The notes: generated by a model not told the origin, from the letters alone. 64,000 bases of DNA from Zanthoxylum bungeanum (GCA_019454045.1 SKCR01015050.1:1-64000), one strand, 5' to 3'; positions 47,225-58,646 are shown, numbered from the stretch's first letter. Program-made: numbers and translations.

Positions 47225-48782
47225 GTAGGAGCGAAGCGGGGTTTACCGCTATGCCTATAATGTTCGACGACCATGACACTGTTGGGCTCACAGCCCGTAG
47301 AGAGTATAGAGTAGCCCGCAGGTGACTAAACCGGAGAATAAATGAGTCGCCACCCGGTGTGAACTGGGAAAAGATTTAAGGCCGCACTCACCCCTCGCAA
47401 TGGAAGACCTCAAACCATTGGGTTCAGAATTGTCCCTTACTTATGCCAGTATAATGGACGGGTTCACACAATGGTATAGCCAAGTCTTATGTAGTTCATA
47501 TAAGATGATTTAAATAACACAAATTTACACACCCATAAACATTAATATAAATAAAAGAAAATTAAATTAAGAAATACAAGGTACGATATCAAGAATCATA
47601 ATAATCAAAAGCAAATAAAGTGTCAATAAATAAATAGTAAACAAAAAGGTATCAAGTGGTACATGGAGTTGTATCCCAAGTACAGACCACACTACCATCC
47701 ATTTGGATTCGGCTACGGAATTTAAGTCTGGGTTTCCATCCGATATACCACAAGAGATAATACCATACGTAAATCATTAATGCAATGTAAATAAAAAATA
47801 GACATGAAATAATATAATAACGAACAAATAAAATAAAGGTGAAATAATAACGATAAATAAATATGCAAAAGGATAAATAACAAATTAAATGCGAAATAAT
47901 AAAATAACGGTGAATAAATAAATAAAAAAAGATAAATAACGGAATGCCAAATATAATGTGACCAGAAACTTGGCTGTCTTTAATGTAGGACTTCACATAC
48001 CCGGCTGGACGTATTTCACGTCTAGCCAGGCATGCAGCGTCTGAAACTATAAAATAAATATGGTAAATGGTGCCCTCAGGTCTTACCTTTTAAGTTGCTT
48101 CTCGGAAGTGCGTTAGGCCATCGCTGGAAGGATTGAAGCTGGTTCGTTTTTGCTATTCCTGGTTCACTGTTTGCTATTTCTGGTTTGCTGTTTCACTCGC
48201 TGTTTTGCTATTTTCTGCTTGCTGTTTACTATTTGCTATTTTTTATCTGCTGTTTTTGGTGATTTCAGGCTGCTGTTTTGGTTGTTTTTCCTTCTATTTT
48301 GGCGGGTTGTTTTCACTATTTTTCTTGCTATTTTTGGCTCACTGTTTTTACGGTGATTGGCTAGTTATTTTGGGTGATTTTTTACTGTTGTTTTCTTCTA
48401 TTTTCGATGGCTGTTTCACTGGTTATTGGCTGCTATTTTCTTCTATTTTCGGTGGCTGTTTCACTGGTTATTGGCTCACTGTTTTGGTGGTTATAGCTCA
48501 ATGTTTTGGTTGGTTTTGGTGGTCAGTTTCGGTTGGTTTGGTTTACTGTTTTGGTTGGTTTTGGTTGTCAATTTCGGTTGGTTTGTTGTGAGGTGGTGGC
48601 TCTTTGGTTGTTTGCCCATTGGCCGGTTGTTTGTGGTTGTTCTAGTCACGGTTTTGGGCTGCTTTGTTCTTCGGGGATTGGCATCAAGGGTCTTTTGTGT
48701 GTTGTTGTTTCGGTAAAGATAAAGAAGAATAGAATTAGTGTTTTTTAAGTTGTTTCACGCCCAAAGGTAAGAAGAGAGTCCC
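47225..48782 (-). repeat. Older Tat LTR, left part
   Basis: Starts tgtaggagcgaag. It shares with the younger LTR the ~100-bp block at 47655-47760 (ggagttgtatcccaagtacag) and the splice-donor context at 48081, but lacks the six-unit array. The plus frame at 48133-48591 is a Phe/Leu/Trp-rich low-complexity artefact. Interrupted at 48783 by the gag-only element; continues at 54474. Confidence 0.7.
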
Positions 48783-49690
48783 TGGTTACGCCTAAAAATA
48801 ACTCGCGGTTATCTCAGTATAGCTGGGGCTTCGAATTCTCAGAGAGAAGGTTATAAGAACTAATTTACTCAAACAAAAACGTAAGCAATAACTTAATGAA
48901 AATAAAACGATAAAATTGGTAATTAAAGTGAAGATAAATAAAATAATGAAAAGATAATTAAGGATAACAACATAGATAAACAGCAAAGCGTCAGGAATCT
49001 GTCTTGCATCAAACTCATATATTCAGTTATTAATTCCTATTACTACTCAGTTTAGGGTTTCACATCCCAAACCAACAACCGGAACATATTCAATTCTACG
49101 CATATAAATTCTAGAGTAATTAATGATTATTTTCTCTATGTTAACAACACACAAAAGTTATCGTTACGAGTTATCTAACGTCGAAAATATACCCTCAGGC
49201 ATACTGCAGCAGAAGACCAACACCCAAAACAACTTTTACCAGTCACAATTAAATTCGCAAACCACACATAGAAGAAGCATGACTGGATCTATATGGAATT
49301 TGACAAAACATAATTTCTGGATTAATAATCGAAAGATAATAGAAAATAATAAACATCAATTTTATTAAACGATTAAAAAGTACTTTTAGGAATTAAAAAC
49401 AAAAATAATAAAAATTAAACACAAGAGTTCATCCTTAGCTTCGCCTACGGGATTAGTTCCCAATAAAAGAAATAAAAATAGCCTGGGATTGGAGAGAATT
49501 ATCGCTCTGAATTATCACTGCTCTATGTCCCGACCTTGCGCTCATATTTCTTCTCTCTCGGCTCGCGGCCACTGCTTCTATACTTTTTCTGCATTTTTCT
49601 TCTTTTTTGCGCACAGAAGCTAAGGCTTCTTTTTATATTATTCACACTGCCCTCTGGCTTTATTGTTTAGTGCTGCCGCCTCTTAAGCCA
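48783..49690 (-). repeat. 3' LTR of gag-only Athila-like element, U3 part missing
   Basis: Aligns with 53192 to about 54085; similarity stops at gctgccgcctc. The ~390-bp U3 start and the PPT are missing; 49691-49844 is unrelated. Confidence 0.7.
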
Positions 49691-49844
49691 CTTTCGTAGG
49701 GATCACAATTGCATTTAGCATATGCAATAAGCCTTTAAACATCTAGGTGTCCCTAGTGGACGAGTATAGTCTCGTGAGGGCTTACAGTGACGACACCCAC
49801 AAACGTCATTTAAAACACACAACCATGCAAAAGAAAAAATTAAA

Positions 49845-50600
49845 TAGTCCCAATAGTTACACATAATTTTGTCCTCAAAGAATGCCTAGTAATGAAATCA
49901 AAGAACTTTCAAAGTACTCAACGTAACTCAAATCTAAGTCTTTGAATAAGTCATCTAAGTCAGACTCATAGTGTGTGTGGAAAGGTTCATTCACAGCTTT
50001 ATTCCTAGGTAAGCCAACTCAATGATTTTGTTTAAAAATTGGGATCGATGGGTCAAACCAACCTAGATATCTCAATTAAGCTCTGTAGTTGCTTTTTTTG
50101 TACTCACTATGACATGATTTCTCTTTTTCCTTAGTCTCTTATTTCATTTTCTTCTCTTTGAATTTTTCTTTTCTTTCTCTTTTTTCTTTTCTTTTTTCTT
50201 AACACACCTACCCTTTAAGGTAGCATTTCTCCTCATGGTTGTCCTAATACTCGCCCATGGGTAGCTTCACGCTTATCGGTTATAGGTGGTTTATTTTCTT
50301 TCTTCAGAGATTTTTCTTTTATTTTCAACCATACCATATGTCAAAACACAAGCAAATCAGGATAGACATCTAAGCAAACGGTCATTCATCGACATGCAAT
50401 TTCTTCAACTAGTCACCTTGCTAACTACTCAGGCTTTCACTACTAGAAACCCATAATTAAGTGCTTACGAGTCTAACCTAGATAAAATACTCAAAGCATC
50501 AGAAAAAAGTATATTAAAGGACTTATCGTTTCTAAGATTTCATCATAAAACAAACAATATCATCATTGGATTTATGCTTTAACTAACAAGGAATAAAAAC
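49845..50600 (-). repeat. Shared 3' module, copy 3, in a different lineage
   Basis: Same landmarks as the two Tat copies, but lying downstream of an Athila-type gag. Confidence 0.75.
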
Positions 50601-51041
50601 AAACAAAACAACAATTTTTTTTAATAATAAAATGTACTTATGACATGTATTATCATGCGCATGCATACACCCCCACACTTAAAACTTGCATTGTCCTCAA
50701 TGTAAGATAAATTTAAAGAAAAAAGATTAAGGAACAACACTATCAGGCGCGGAGTTGATCAGGTTCCTGCTGGTGAGACTTTAGTTGTGTGACTGTGTAT
50801 GTGTGCTAAGACCTGCATAAACACTCATGCAAAATAAATAATAAACATGCAATTAGCACACAATAAAATAAAACTAAAGTAAATAAAATAAATAAAATAA
50901 AATAAAATAATTGCAGATGCAAGGGTGACCTCCCCGCTAGACCTAAGTTTAACGTCTTCAGCCAGACGTAACCACTTAAGTTGTTCATGGTGGCTTCCAT
51001 CTAGCGTACTGATGAAGGCATGAGACATGACTTTTGACTAG
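50601..51041 (-). other. Non-coding interior of gag-only element
   Basis: AT-rich with a taaaataaaataaa-type stretch (about 50865-50910). No gene recognised. Confidence 0.5.
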
Positions 51042-52795
51042 CTATGGCAGTTTATCCATGGATCCTCCTGGGTCCGGAGATTGTTGAAATCTTGGGCTCC
51101 TCATAAGGAAAAATTTTCTAAATCTCCTTTTTAACCTCACAGGTATCATCTTCAATTGAGCATTAACTCTCATTTTCCTCATTTTTTGGTTCTTTGGGAC
51201 CAGTTTCAGTTCATGAGGATTTGATTCAGGTTGTAGAGACACTATTTCCGGTAGGACTGTTTCTAGCATGTATGAGTAATGACACTCTCCATCACCCTGT
51301 GGTTGTTTCTCGACATGAAAACTGTTAAGTACTTGAGGATAGAATACCCTAACTGGGAAATGTGACAGTTTTTCTACCTGAGATGTGTTAGCACTATTAT
51401 CCTTAGGGTCACCTATAGTGTTGGAAGTATTCTACATCCCTACCTCTTTACCTCTCCTAGTGATTATGACATTAACACCTCTTATATTGGATACCTCATG
51501 ATCAGCCTGTGCCATGTGTTGCCCTAGTGGGTTAGGTTGAGCTTGAGATGAGAATTTGTCTTTTTCTTGTACACTCAGGACATTAGTCAATTTAGAAATT
51601 TGACTCCTAATCTCCTTATGGTCTTCAGCTACTTGAGCTATCAATGACTCAATCTTTTGATTGGTTTTGTCCTGGGCCTCCACAAATGCTTGTTGAGATT
51701 TGACAATTGCTTTATGGGCTTCCACAAATGCTTGCATCGTATCCTCTAAAGAATTCATAGGAACTGCAGGTGTGTGATATTGGGGGGCACTATAACCTCT
51801 AGGTGGTGGTGTTTGAATAGGCTGATGAGACTTATGTCTCCAACTAAGATTGGGATGGTTCCGCCAACTAGGGTTACAGGTATCTGGATATGGTGTATAA
51901 GGCTTCTGGTACGTCCCTAATGCATTGAATTGTTCTTCATATGTCTCTCTCATCTCACCATATAACAAACACTCTTGGGATTCTAGCTGGGCTACTGAAT
52001 GCATAGTCTTGCTATCTCTGGCTTTTAAGGCTTCTATCTGTTTGGTCAATAGCTCAACTTGTGCTCTAAGACTATCCTCTTCCCTAAACTTGTGTAGACT
52101 TTTGCTAGAAGAAGTGTGTGTCCTATCAGTATTGTCTAAGGCATTAGGTCCAGTCCAAGTATGAGATTTCTTAGCTAGGTCATCTAAATACTCGAATGCC
52201 TCATCAGGATCCTTTCAGATGAACTCACCATTGCACATTGTCTCAACAAATTGGCGCTCCTTAGGGTCAGTCCATCATAGAAATAACTTACTAAACGCCA
52301 ACTCTCATATCCATGGTGAGGGAAACTAGCTAACAACTCTTTATACCTCTCCCACATTTGATAAAGGGTTTCATTGTCTCTCTGGGAGAAGGTGGAGATT
52401 TGTCTTTTCAAGGCATTCGTCTTATGATGTGGGAAATATTTATTAAAGAATGCTTGTGTCATCTCGCCCCATGATCCTATTGACCTAGGTCTTAAATAGT
52501 ATAACCAGCTTTTAGCTCTATCCTTAAAGGCAAAGGGGAAGAACTTAAGTCTAATTGTGTCGGTAGTCCTAAACTGGTCATGGAAAATAGCTACAACTTC
52601 TTCAAATTCCCTAATGTGCACGTAACGATTCTCGCTCTCTAAACCATGAAAAGTTGGAAGATATTGTATCAATCCAGGCCTAAAGTCTATATGTGGTGCA
52701 TTAAGGGGAAACATTATGCACGATGGTGTAGCTGTGCGAGTTGGGTGGAGGTACTCTTCAAGAGTCCTCCTAGGCGGTCTCTCGTATTCACTCAT
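51042..52795 (-). pseudogene. Athila-type gag, frameshifted
   Basis: Starts MSEYERPPRRTLEEYL at 52795. Core: LPTFHGLESENRYVHIREFE, RLKFFPFAFKDRAKSWLYYL, NKYFPHHKTNALKRQISTFS and LLASFPHHGYESWRLVSYFY. A frameshift near 52265 and one TGA break it before VETMCNGEF and KDPDEAFEYLDDLAKKSHTW. It then stays open at 51432-52049: coiled coil, NPSWRNHPNLSWR, a Gln-rich helix, and a conserved tail near MLETVLPEIVS (51042-51269). I see no zinc knuckle. Only these few breaks occur over 1.7 kb, so decay is mild. Confidence 0.85.
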
Positions 52796-53168
52796 ATTAT
52801 GTGCGCTAAACGCGAATGGTGTGCAAAAAGATTTTCAAATATATGGTCCGAGTTTGAGTCTTCTTCTTCAACCCTAACAAATCTACCAAATCTATCTCTA
52901 CGTCTAGACATGTAATTTAAGCTCAATTAATACGGGAAACAAGAATAAAATAGAAAAATAAAATAAAATAAAAAGATATACTGAAAATTAAACTCTAAAC
53001 TAAAACAAAAACTGAAAAAAATAAATAGATAAAAGACTATGAATAAAAATAAAAGGAATAAAATAAAATAAACAAACTAAAAATTAAAAAAAAAAAAGAA
53101 GATAAGGAACGAAGTTACCGCTTTTGTTGTTCACTAAGCAAACCTGCTCATCTTGCTTGTAAACCGTC
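52796..53168 (-). other. Leader of gag-only element
   Basis: A-rich leader between PBS and gag with many aaaataaaat runs. Nothing else seen. Confidence 0.55.
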
Positions 53169-53186
53169 TCCCCGGCAACGGCGCCA
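53169..53186 (-). other. PBS (tRNA-Asp type)
   Basis: TGGCGCCGTTGCCGGGGA on minus, an exact match to the 3' end of plant tRNA-Asp as used by Athila elements. Confidence 0.85.
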
Positions 53187-53191
53187 AATTT

Positions 53192-54473
53192 TGGTTACGC
53201 CAAAAAATAACTCACGATTATCGCAGTATAGCTGGGGTGTCGATTCCCCAGAGAGAAGGTTACATGAACTAATTTACTCAAACAAAAACGTAAGCAATAA
53301 CTTAATGAAAATAAAACGATAAAATTGGTAATTAAAGTGAAGATAAATAAAATAATGAAAAGATAATTAAGGATAACAGCAGAGATAAACAGCAAAGCGT
53401 CGGGAATCCCTCTCTTATATTCAGTTATTAATTCCTATTACTACTCAGTTGAGGGTTTCACATCCCAAACCAACAACCGGAACATATTCAATTCTACGCA
53501 TATTAAATTCTAAGGTAATTAATGATTATTTTCTCTATGTTAACAGCACACAAAAGTCATCGTTACGAGTTATCTAACGTCGACAATATACCTTCAGGCA
53601 ATACTGCAGCAGAAGACCAACACGCAAAACAACTTTCACCAGTCACAATTAAATTCGGAAAGCACACATAGAAGAAGCATGACTAGATCTATATGGAATT
53701 TGACAAAATATAATTTCTGGATTAATAAATCGAAAGATAATAGAAAATAATAAACATCAATTTTATTAAACGATTACAAAAATACTTTTAGGAATCAAAA
53801 ATAAAAAATAATAAAAATTAAACACAAGAGTTCATCCATAGCTTCGCCTATGGGATTAGTTCCCATAAAAGAAATAAAAATAGCCTGGGATTAGAGAGAA
53901 TTATCGCTCTGAATTATCGTTGCTCCGTGTCCCGACCTCGCACTCATATTTCTTCTCTCTCGGCTCGCGGCCACTGCTTCTCTGCTTTCTGCATTTTTCT
54001 TCTTTTTATGCGCACAGCAGCTAAGGCTTCTTTTTATATTATTCACATTGCCCTCTGACTTTATTGTTTAGTGCTGCCGCCTCCTAGGGTTTTTTGTTTA
54101 TTGTTTTTTGCTGCGCATGCAGCCTCTCTCTTTCTTGTTATTTGTCTTTAATATGTGCAATTCTCTCTCTCTTGTTAGCATGCAGCCACTCACGTTAGTT
54201 TGTGAAATAAACCATAATGCTCACGTTCAGCCGCCTCTTGATAATTTCTTTTGTGCGCACTTACTGCCTTCATGCTCTTTTAATCCACGGACTTCTCTTT
54301 TTAATTCCTACAATAATAATTAGAGGAATCACTAAATTAACTTAAATAATAAATATAATCAAAATTAATATAATAATAAAACTTATATAATAAAATATGA
54401 AATATATTGCTAATTACTTAACAATAAATCAGAATAAATGACGTTTCAAAGTGCATTTTCATGCGTTTATCAA
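53192..54473 (-). repeat. 5' LTR of gag-only Athila-like element
   Basis: 1282 bp; on minus TGATAAACGCATG ... GGCGTAACCA. The TGATAAACGCATG start is common in Athila-type LTRs. Confidence 0.82.
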
Positions 54474-54973
54474 TCCCCCTTCAAGTTTGGTGATTGCTCC
54501 TTTTTATAATGACAATGGATCTCCAAATCATGGAAATAAATCACATTGATTTGGAGGAATATATTATTTTGGGATACAATCTCTTGTTAAATTATATGGG
54601 ATCCCCAAAATCTCACTAAATTGGAAATTGATTTGAGGGGATTTTAGCATATGAATTTGATGGGATTTTCTTTTATTTGGGAAGATTTGGGCGTGTGCAT
54701 GGGCCTTGGGCGTGTGTATAGTGGATTGTATGGGCTTTGGGCATGTGTATGGATTTGGGCCGAGGCTGGATTGGTGGGCCGAGGCTGGATTGGTGGCAAA
54801 CAGAAGCTAACTAAGCAAATCCGAGGTTGGCTAGTGAGTTCAAATCTGATAGGGGCTAATTTTGGAGATTTTCTTTCCTTCCGGCATTCGTTTCCCGCGA
54901 ATTCCATAACTTTTCAAATAGTGCCTCCATACCAGGCCCATCATTGGGCTCATGTAAAAATACAGTGTCTACA
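54474..54973 (-). repeat. Older Tat LTR, right part
   Basis: Continues the LTR of 47225-48782 and ends aaaaatacagtgtctaca, the same end as the younger Tat LTR. Immediately right is a PPT, so this LTR is also the 3' LTR of another Tat copy. Confidence 0.72.
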
Positions 54974-55552
54974 GTCGCCCCCACTTTGATGGGGCTTGTG
55001 CAATGTGTGACAGTGACAACCCTATCAAAGTCATGCATGCATTTTTACTTACCTGGTTCATCGGTAATTGTCAGCCTTACCAATTGTTTCGCTTCGATCT
55101 CTGAGTTGTGTTGGTGGTGAGGTGCTTCCACCTCTGGGATTTCTTCCCGAACCATGCTGGATGTGAGATGCTTCGATCTCTGGGATTTATTCCCGAACTG
55201 AATTGAGTTGGTGGCGAGGTGCTTCGACCCATGGGCTTCATTCCCGAACCACCAGGTTTGAGATGCTTCGATCTCTAGGATTTGTTCCCGAACTGAGTTG
55301 AGTTGGTGGCGAGGTGCTTTGACCCCTGAGCTTCATTCCCGAACCACCAGGTGTGATATGCTTCGATCTCTTTGATTCATCCCTGCGAGATGCTTCGATC
55401 TCTAGGATTTATTCCCGAATTGAGTTGATTTGATGGCGAGGTGCTTTGACCCATGAGATTCATCCCTGCGAGATGCTTCGATCTCTAGGATTAATTCCCG
55501 AATTGAGTTGATTTGATGGTGATGTGCTTCGACCCCTAGGGTTCATCCCTGC
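54974..55552 (-). mobile_element. Second older Tat copy: PPT and 3'-region array
   Basis: PPT (minus aaagtgggggcgac) then about five degenerate units of the 83-bp array. It stops abruptly at 55552 where LTR sequence resumes, showing a large deletion. Confidence 0.7.
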
Positions 55553-55811
55553 GTGTGTATGGTGGGTTGTATGGGCTTTGGTCGCGTGTATGGATTTGGG
55601 CCGAGGCTGGATTGATGGGCCGATGCTGAGGTTTGAAACAGAAGCTGACTAAGCGAATTCGAGGCTGGCTAGTGAGTTCGAATCCGATTAGGGGCTACTT
55701 TAGAGTTTTTCTTTCCTTCTGGTATTCGTTTCCCGGGACTTTCGCAATTTTTAAGGTAGTGCCTTCATACGAGGCTCATCATTGGGCTCATGCAAAAATA
55801 CAGTGTCTACA
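55553..55811 (-). repeat. Tat LTR end fragment
   Basis: Parallels 54710-54973 (gcgtgtgtatgg ... cagtgtctaca). Right boundary with Athila-like pol at 55812. Confidence 0.75.
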
Positions 55812-55829
55812 CTAATGATTTTTTAATTG

Positions 55830-56043
55830 ATTCTACAGAGGTACTAGAAGATGATGGAGAGAAGAAAATTTTTGGGGAACTATGAACACTGGAAGAAGAA
55901 AAATAGGAGGAATTACTAAATTTGGAATTGAGGACTTTGCCAGCAGGATTTAAGTATGCATTTCTTGAAGATGACCAAATTTATCCTGTGGTAAATTCTT
56001 CCTCTCTCACAACCGATCAAGAAGGAAAAATACCTCCAGACTA
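55830..56043 (+). pseudogene. Athila pol linker (protease-RT junction) remnant
   Basis: One frame with three stops reads EELLNLELRTLPAGFKYAFL, then EDDQIYPVVNSSSLTTDQEG. This is the conserved gypsy/Athila stretch (LKPLPxxLKYAFL...PVIIxSxLTxxQE) just before RT. RT, RNase H and integrase, which should follow, are missing. Confidence 0.75.
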
Positions 56044-56056
56044 GAGCCATCAAGGC

Positions 56057-56287
56057 ATGGAAGAAACTCTCGTAAAACTCCACAATCATTTTCCTTCTCT
56101 CCCCAAAAATGCTATAATGAAAATTTACAAAGCACGCACCGAAAGAATGAGGCTTCTTATGATCCATGGTATTCCTAGTGATATTCGTTGGGTAATTGAA
56201 GCAAGGGTTCGCTTGTCAGGTGAGTCATCTGTCTCTTTCATTTCTTACATGCCTGGTTTAGGGAAAAAAATCTATTCTAAAAAATAA
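56057..56287 (+). CDS. Unrecognised 76-codon frame
   Basis: Begins MEETLVKLHNHFPSLPKNAI and contains RLLMIHGIPSDIRWVIEARV. It has no stop for 76 codons in AT-rich DNA, but I know no family. It lies between pol linker and LOG where an Athila element may carry an extra 3' gene. It could be an exon-like piece of another captured gene or chance. Confidence 0.3.
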   Translation: MEETLVKLHNHFPSLPKNAIMKIYKARTERMRLLMIHGIPSDIRWVIEARVRLSGESSVSFISYMPGLGKKIYSKK

Positions 56288-56361
56288 TGAGCTAAATAAT
56301 TAGGTGTTTTTTTTATAAATGTGCACGCCGGACGTGCAACACTCATTGTCGTTCTTTAGAA

Positions 56362-56541
56362 ATGGTGTCTGAGAATCGCGAAGACAAAATTAAATTCATT
56401 AGAGATGGCTTGAGTAAGAAGTGTTTATATGATATATCATTGACTCTTGAGACGCATCCTAATGGACATGTTCATCGAGTAATTCGTAATTTGCATACAC
56501 AATTTCAAAAGAAAAACAACAATACAGTCTCAGGAATCTGA
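56362..56541 (+). CDS. Unrecognised 59-codon frame
   Basis: MVSENREDKIKFIRDGLSKK followed by LYDISLTLETHPNGHVHRVI. After its stop another frame gives IGWEAYPRPIEGVQIVTGRK, so a longer broken protein may run to about 56660. Family unknown. Confidence 0.3.
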   Translation: MVSENREDKIKFIRDGLSKKCLYDISLTLETHPNGHVHRVIRNLHTQFQKKNNNTVSGI

Positions 56542-56939
56542 CTTTAAAAGACCATGTTTGCCAATTTATAAGAAAATTGGATGGGAAGCATATCCCCGAC
56601 CCATAGAGGGCGTTCAAATCGTTACTGGACGTAAAACCAGAGGAAGATGTGAGCCATAATCACAACTACCAGTACATATTGTTTCAGTTTATTGCTTTGA
56701 TTTCCTTTCCTTTAAATTACTGTTTTGATTTAGTTTAATTTACTGTTTTGATTTCTTTTATTTTAATTTTTATCGACGGTATCTAAACTTTTTGACTTTC
56801 ACGATCTAATTTTTTTTGTTCATCTGACAATTTTCATTTTACAAGTACTAGTGTATTTATTACTCACCATTTTTCAGGATCTATAAATACAGCTCATCAT
56901 TTCTCTCTTCGACACATCTAGATAAAAGAGAGAACAAAA

Positions 56940-57593
56940 ATGGAGACAACTTCAGGAAGATGAGTCACTAATATCTGTGTGTTTTATGGAACTAGCTCTG
57001 GAACTAAACCATAATTTGTCAAAGCTGCAAAATAATTGGGTAGAGTTATGGCGGAAAGAAACATGCACTTAATAAATGGCGGTTGAAATATTGGATGGAT
57101 GGGATGTGTTTCAAAGGCCATATAAGAAGGTGACAGTCAAGTTTTATGGATCATTCCAAAACCTTTGGCAGATGAAAAATGCAACGAAAAATCAAATTGA
57201 GAAAAATGCATTGTCTCACGTATGTCTAAAAGACTTACTGAAATGATTAATCATGCTCACGCTTTTATTGCTTTACGCGGTGGGCTAGGCACGCTGGAAG
57301 AAATATTCATAGTGGCATCTTGGAAGAACTTGAACATTCACCAAACACCCATTGGACTACTTCATATTGACCATTTTTTTAATTTTCTTTTAGTATTTCT
57401 TGCGGATGCCAAAAGACTAGGGTTCATTTCGAAACCGGTAAAAGATATCGTCTTAACTACAAGAAAAGCTAATGAATTAATTGATCAACTCTTAGCTTAT
57501 GAACCAAAAAACGACCCTATTCTTTCCAAGTTGAATTGCACTGATAATGATCGTGGAAAGAAGCGTAGAGTGAACTTTGAACTTAATCTGTAA
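56940..57593 (+). pseudogene. LOG-type cytokinin phosphoribohydrolase, full length with six stops
   Basis: 217 codons in one uninterrupted reading frame, about the normal LOG length. Aligned landmarks: NICVFYGTSSGTKP (N-terminal nucleotide-binding strand), INGG-stop-NIGWMG (for YGGGxxGLMG), SKRLTEMINHAHAFIAL, then RGGLGTLEEI for the family motif PGGxGTxxE, with Pro changed to Arg but the catalytic Glu kept. After it come IGLLHIDHFFNFLL and LGFISKPVKDI. LOG enzymes release active cytokinin bases from nucleoside monophosphates in the cytosol and nucleus. Six in-frame stops fall in the first 94 codons; the last 123 codons (57222-57593) are open. There are no introns, whereas plant LOG genes usually have several. 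Not functional as it stands. Confidence 0.85.
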
Positions 57594-58630
57594 TTTTTAT
57601 CTTTAATAGTTGTAGATTCAATTGTCAATTTCACACTAACCAGGAGATGTCTTCTAAACTTTGTTTCTTCTTATTCAGATATTGAAGACAATGTCTCAAT
57701 TTGGTTGGGGGAGGGGATAGTTGACTAGATAGTTTTCTTTTCATGTTTATTTGTTGTGTTTTTCTTTCAAAAAAATATTTTCATTTTTTGTGTTGTTATT
57801 TTATGTAAAAAAAATTGTTATTATGTTGTTTTTGCTTTGTTATTTTTTATGTGTAAAAAAAATAGATTTTGTTTTGATTTTGTTTTGTATTTTAAAAAAT
57901 ATATATACTACACACAAACTAACAACAAATTTTTGACTAACCAGTTGGAATTATTATTCGGAGATGACATTGTAAGGAGTTTTCGCTCCTGAGACGTATC
58001 TCAATTTAATTCGTAACAAGTTATTTTTATTTATTTCCTTTTGAATCATTTAAATTTGTGAATTCTCCATAATATTAATTAAATTTGATCTTCATATGCT
58101 CATTTGATAGGTATTATCAACATACACGGTAACATATGAACATGGGTTATAAGTGAAAATTTTATAATATTTTGTTCTCTAGTTTGTTGGAGGTAGCACC
58201 TAAAGGTAGTGGAATTTATATTTTTATTCAAAAAAATAACCAGGTTTTTACTTAGTAATTGGACATCTTGAGCAAGCAATGATTGTTTGCATAAAACGGT
58301 AGAGTTTGAATTTGTAAAAAAAAAGTATTTTTAAATAAGTTCGATTGCGTAGCCTCTCTAACTCATGCAATTAAGTCTGTATGAGTGTTTTAACACTTAG
58401 TGCCCTAAGGTCAACTGGTCTGTGAGTCATTGGCCTAAAGCTCGTTACATGGGTTAAAGAGAAAACTTAAGGAGATCAGACACTTCTTCCTTTTAATATA
58501 TGATATCCGAGCAATTAAGTCTGTAAGGGTTACTTATTTGATTATTTAGAAAGAAAGAAAACAATTATTAACTCGAATAAGAATTTTTCTTTTAAGTTTT
58601 CACTTAAAATTACTATGGACTGGTAATAAG
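57594..58630 (+). other. 3' non-coding region of Athila-like element
   Basis: Contains gacaatgtctcaatttggtt followed by gggggagggg (about 57688-57718), the purine-rich signature common in Athila 3' regions. Then AT-rich sequence without genes. Confidence 0.6.
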
Positions 58631-58646
58631 TTGATTGGGGGTGCGA
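58631..58646 (+). other. Polypurine tract of Athila-like element
   Basis: ttgattgggggtgcga directly before TGAACACTAAAAAG. Confidence 0.6.

Larger units (their letters stand above)
48783..54473 (-). mobile_element. Gag-only Athila-like retrotransposon (TR-GAG type)
   Basis: On minus: LTR 53192-54473, tRNA-Asp-type PBS, gag, non-coding 3' region, and a U3-deleted LTR 48783-49690. No protease-RT-integrase. The flanking five bases (agtcc, atccc) do not match, so the target duplication is decayed or was never clean. Confidence 0.8.

Noticed and set aside
48133..48591. 152-codon plus frame rich in Phe, Leu and Trp resembling a membrane protein
   Set aside because: Translation of repeated gctgtttt/ttggtggt DNA on the strand opposite the element; an artefact.
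48778..54478. Target duplication for the gag-only Athila-like element
   Set aside because: agtcc and atccc differ at two of five positions, too weak to claim.
57751..57992. Phe/Lys-rich plus frames after LOG
   Set aside because: Low-complexity T-rich 3' region of the Athila-like element.
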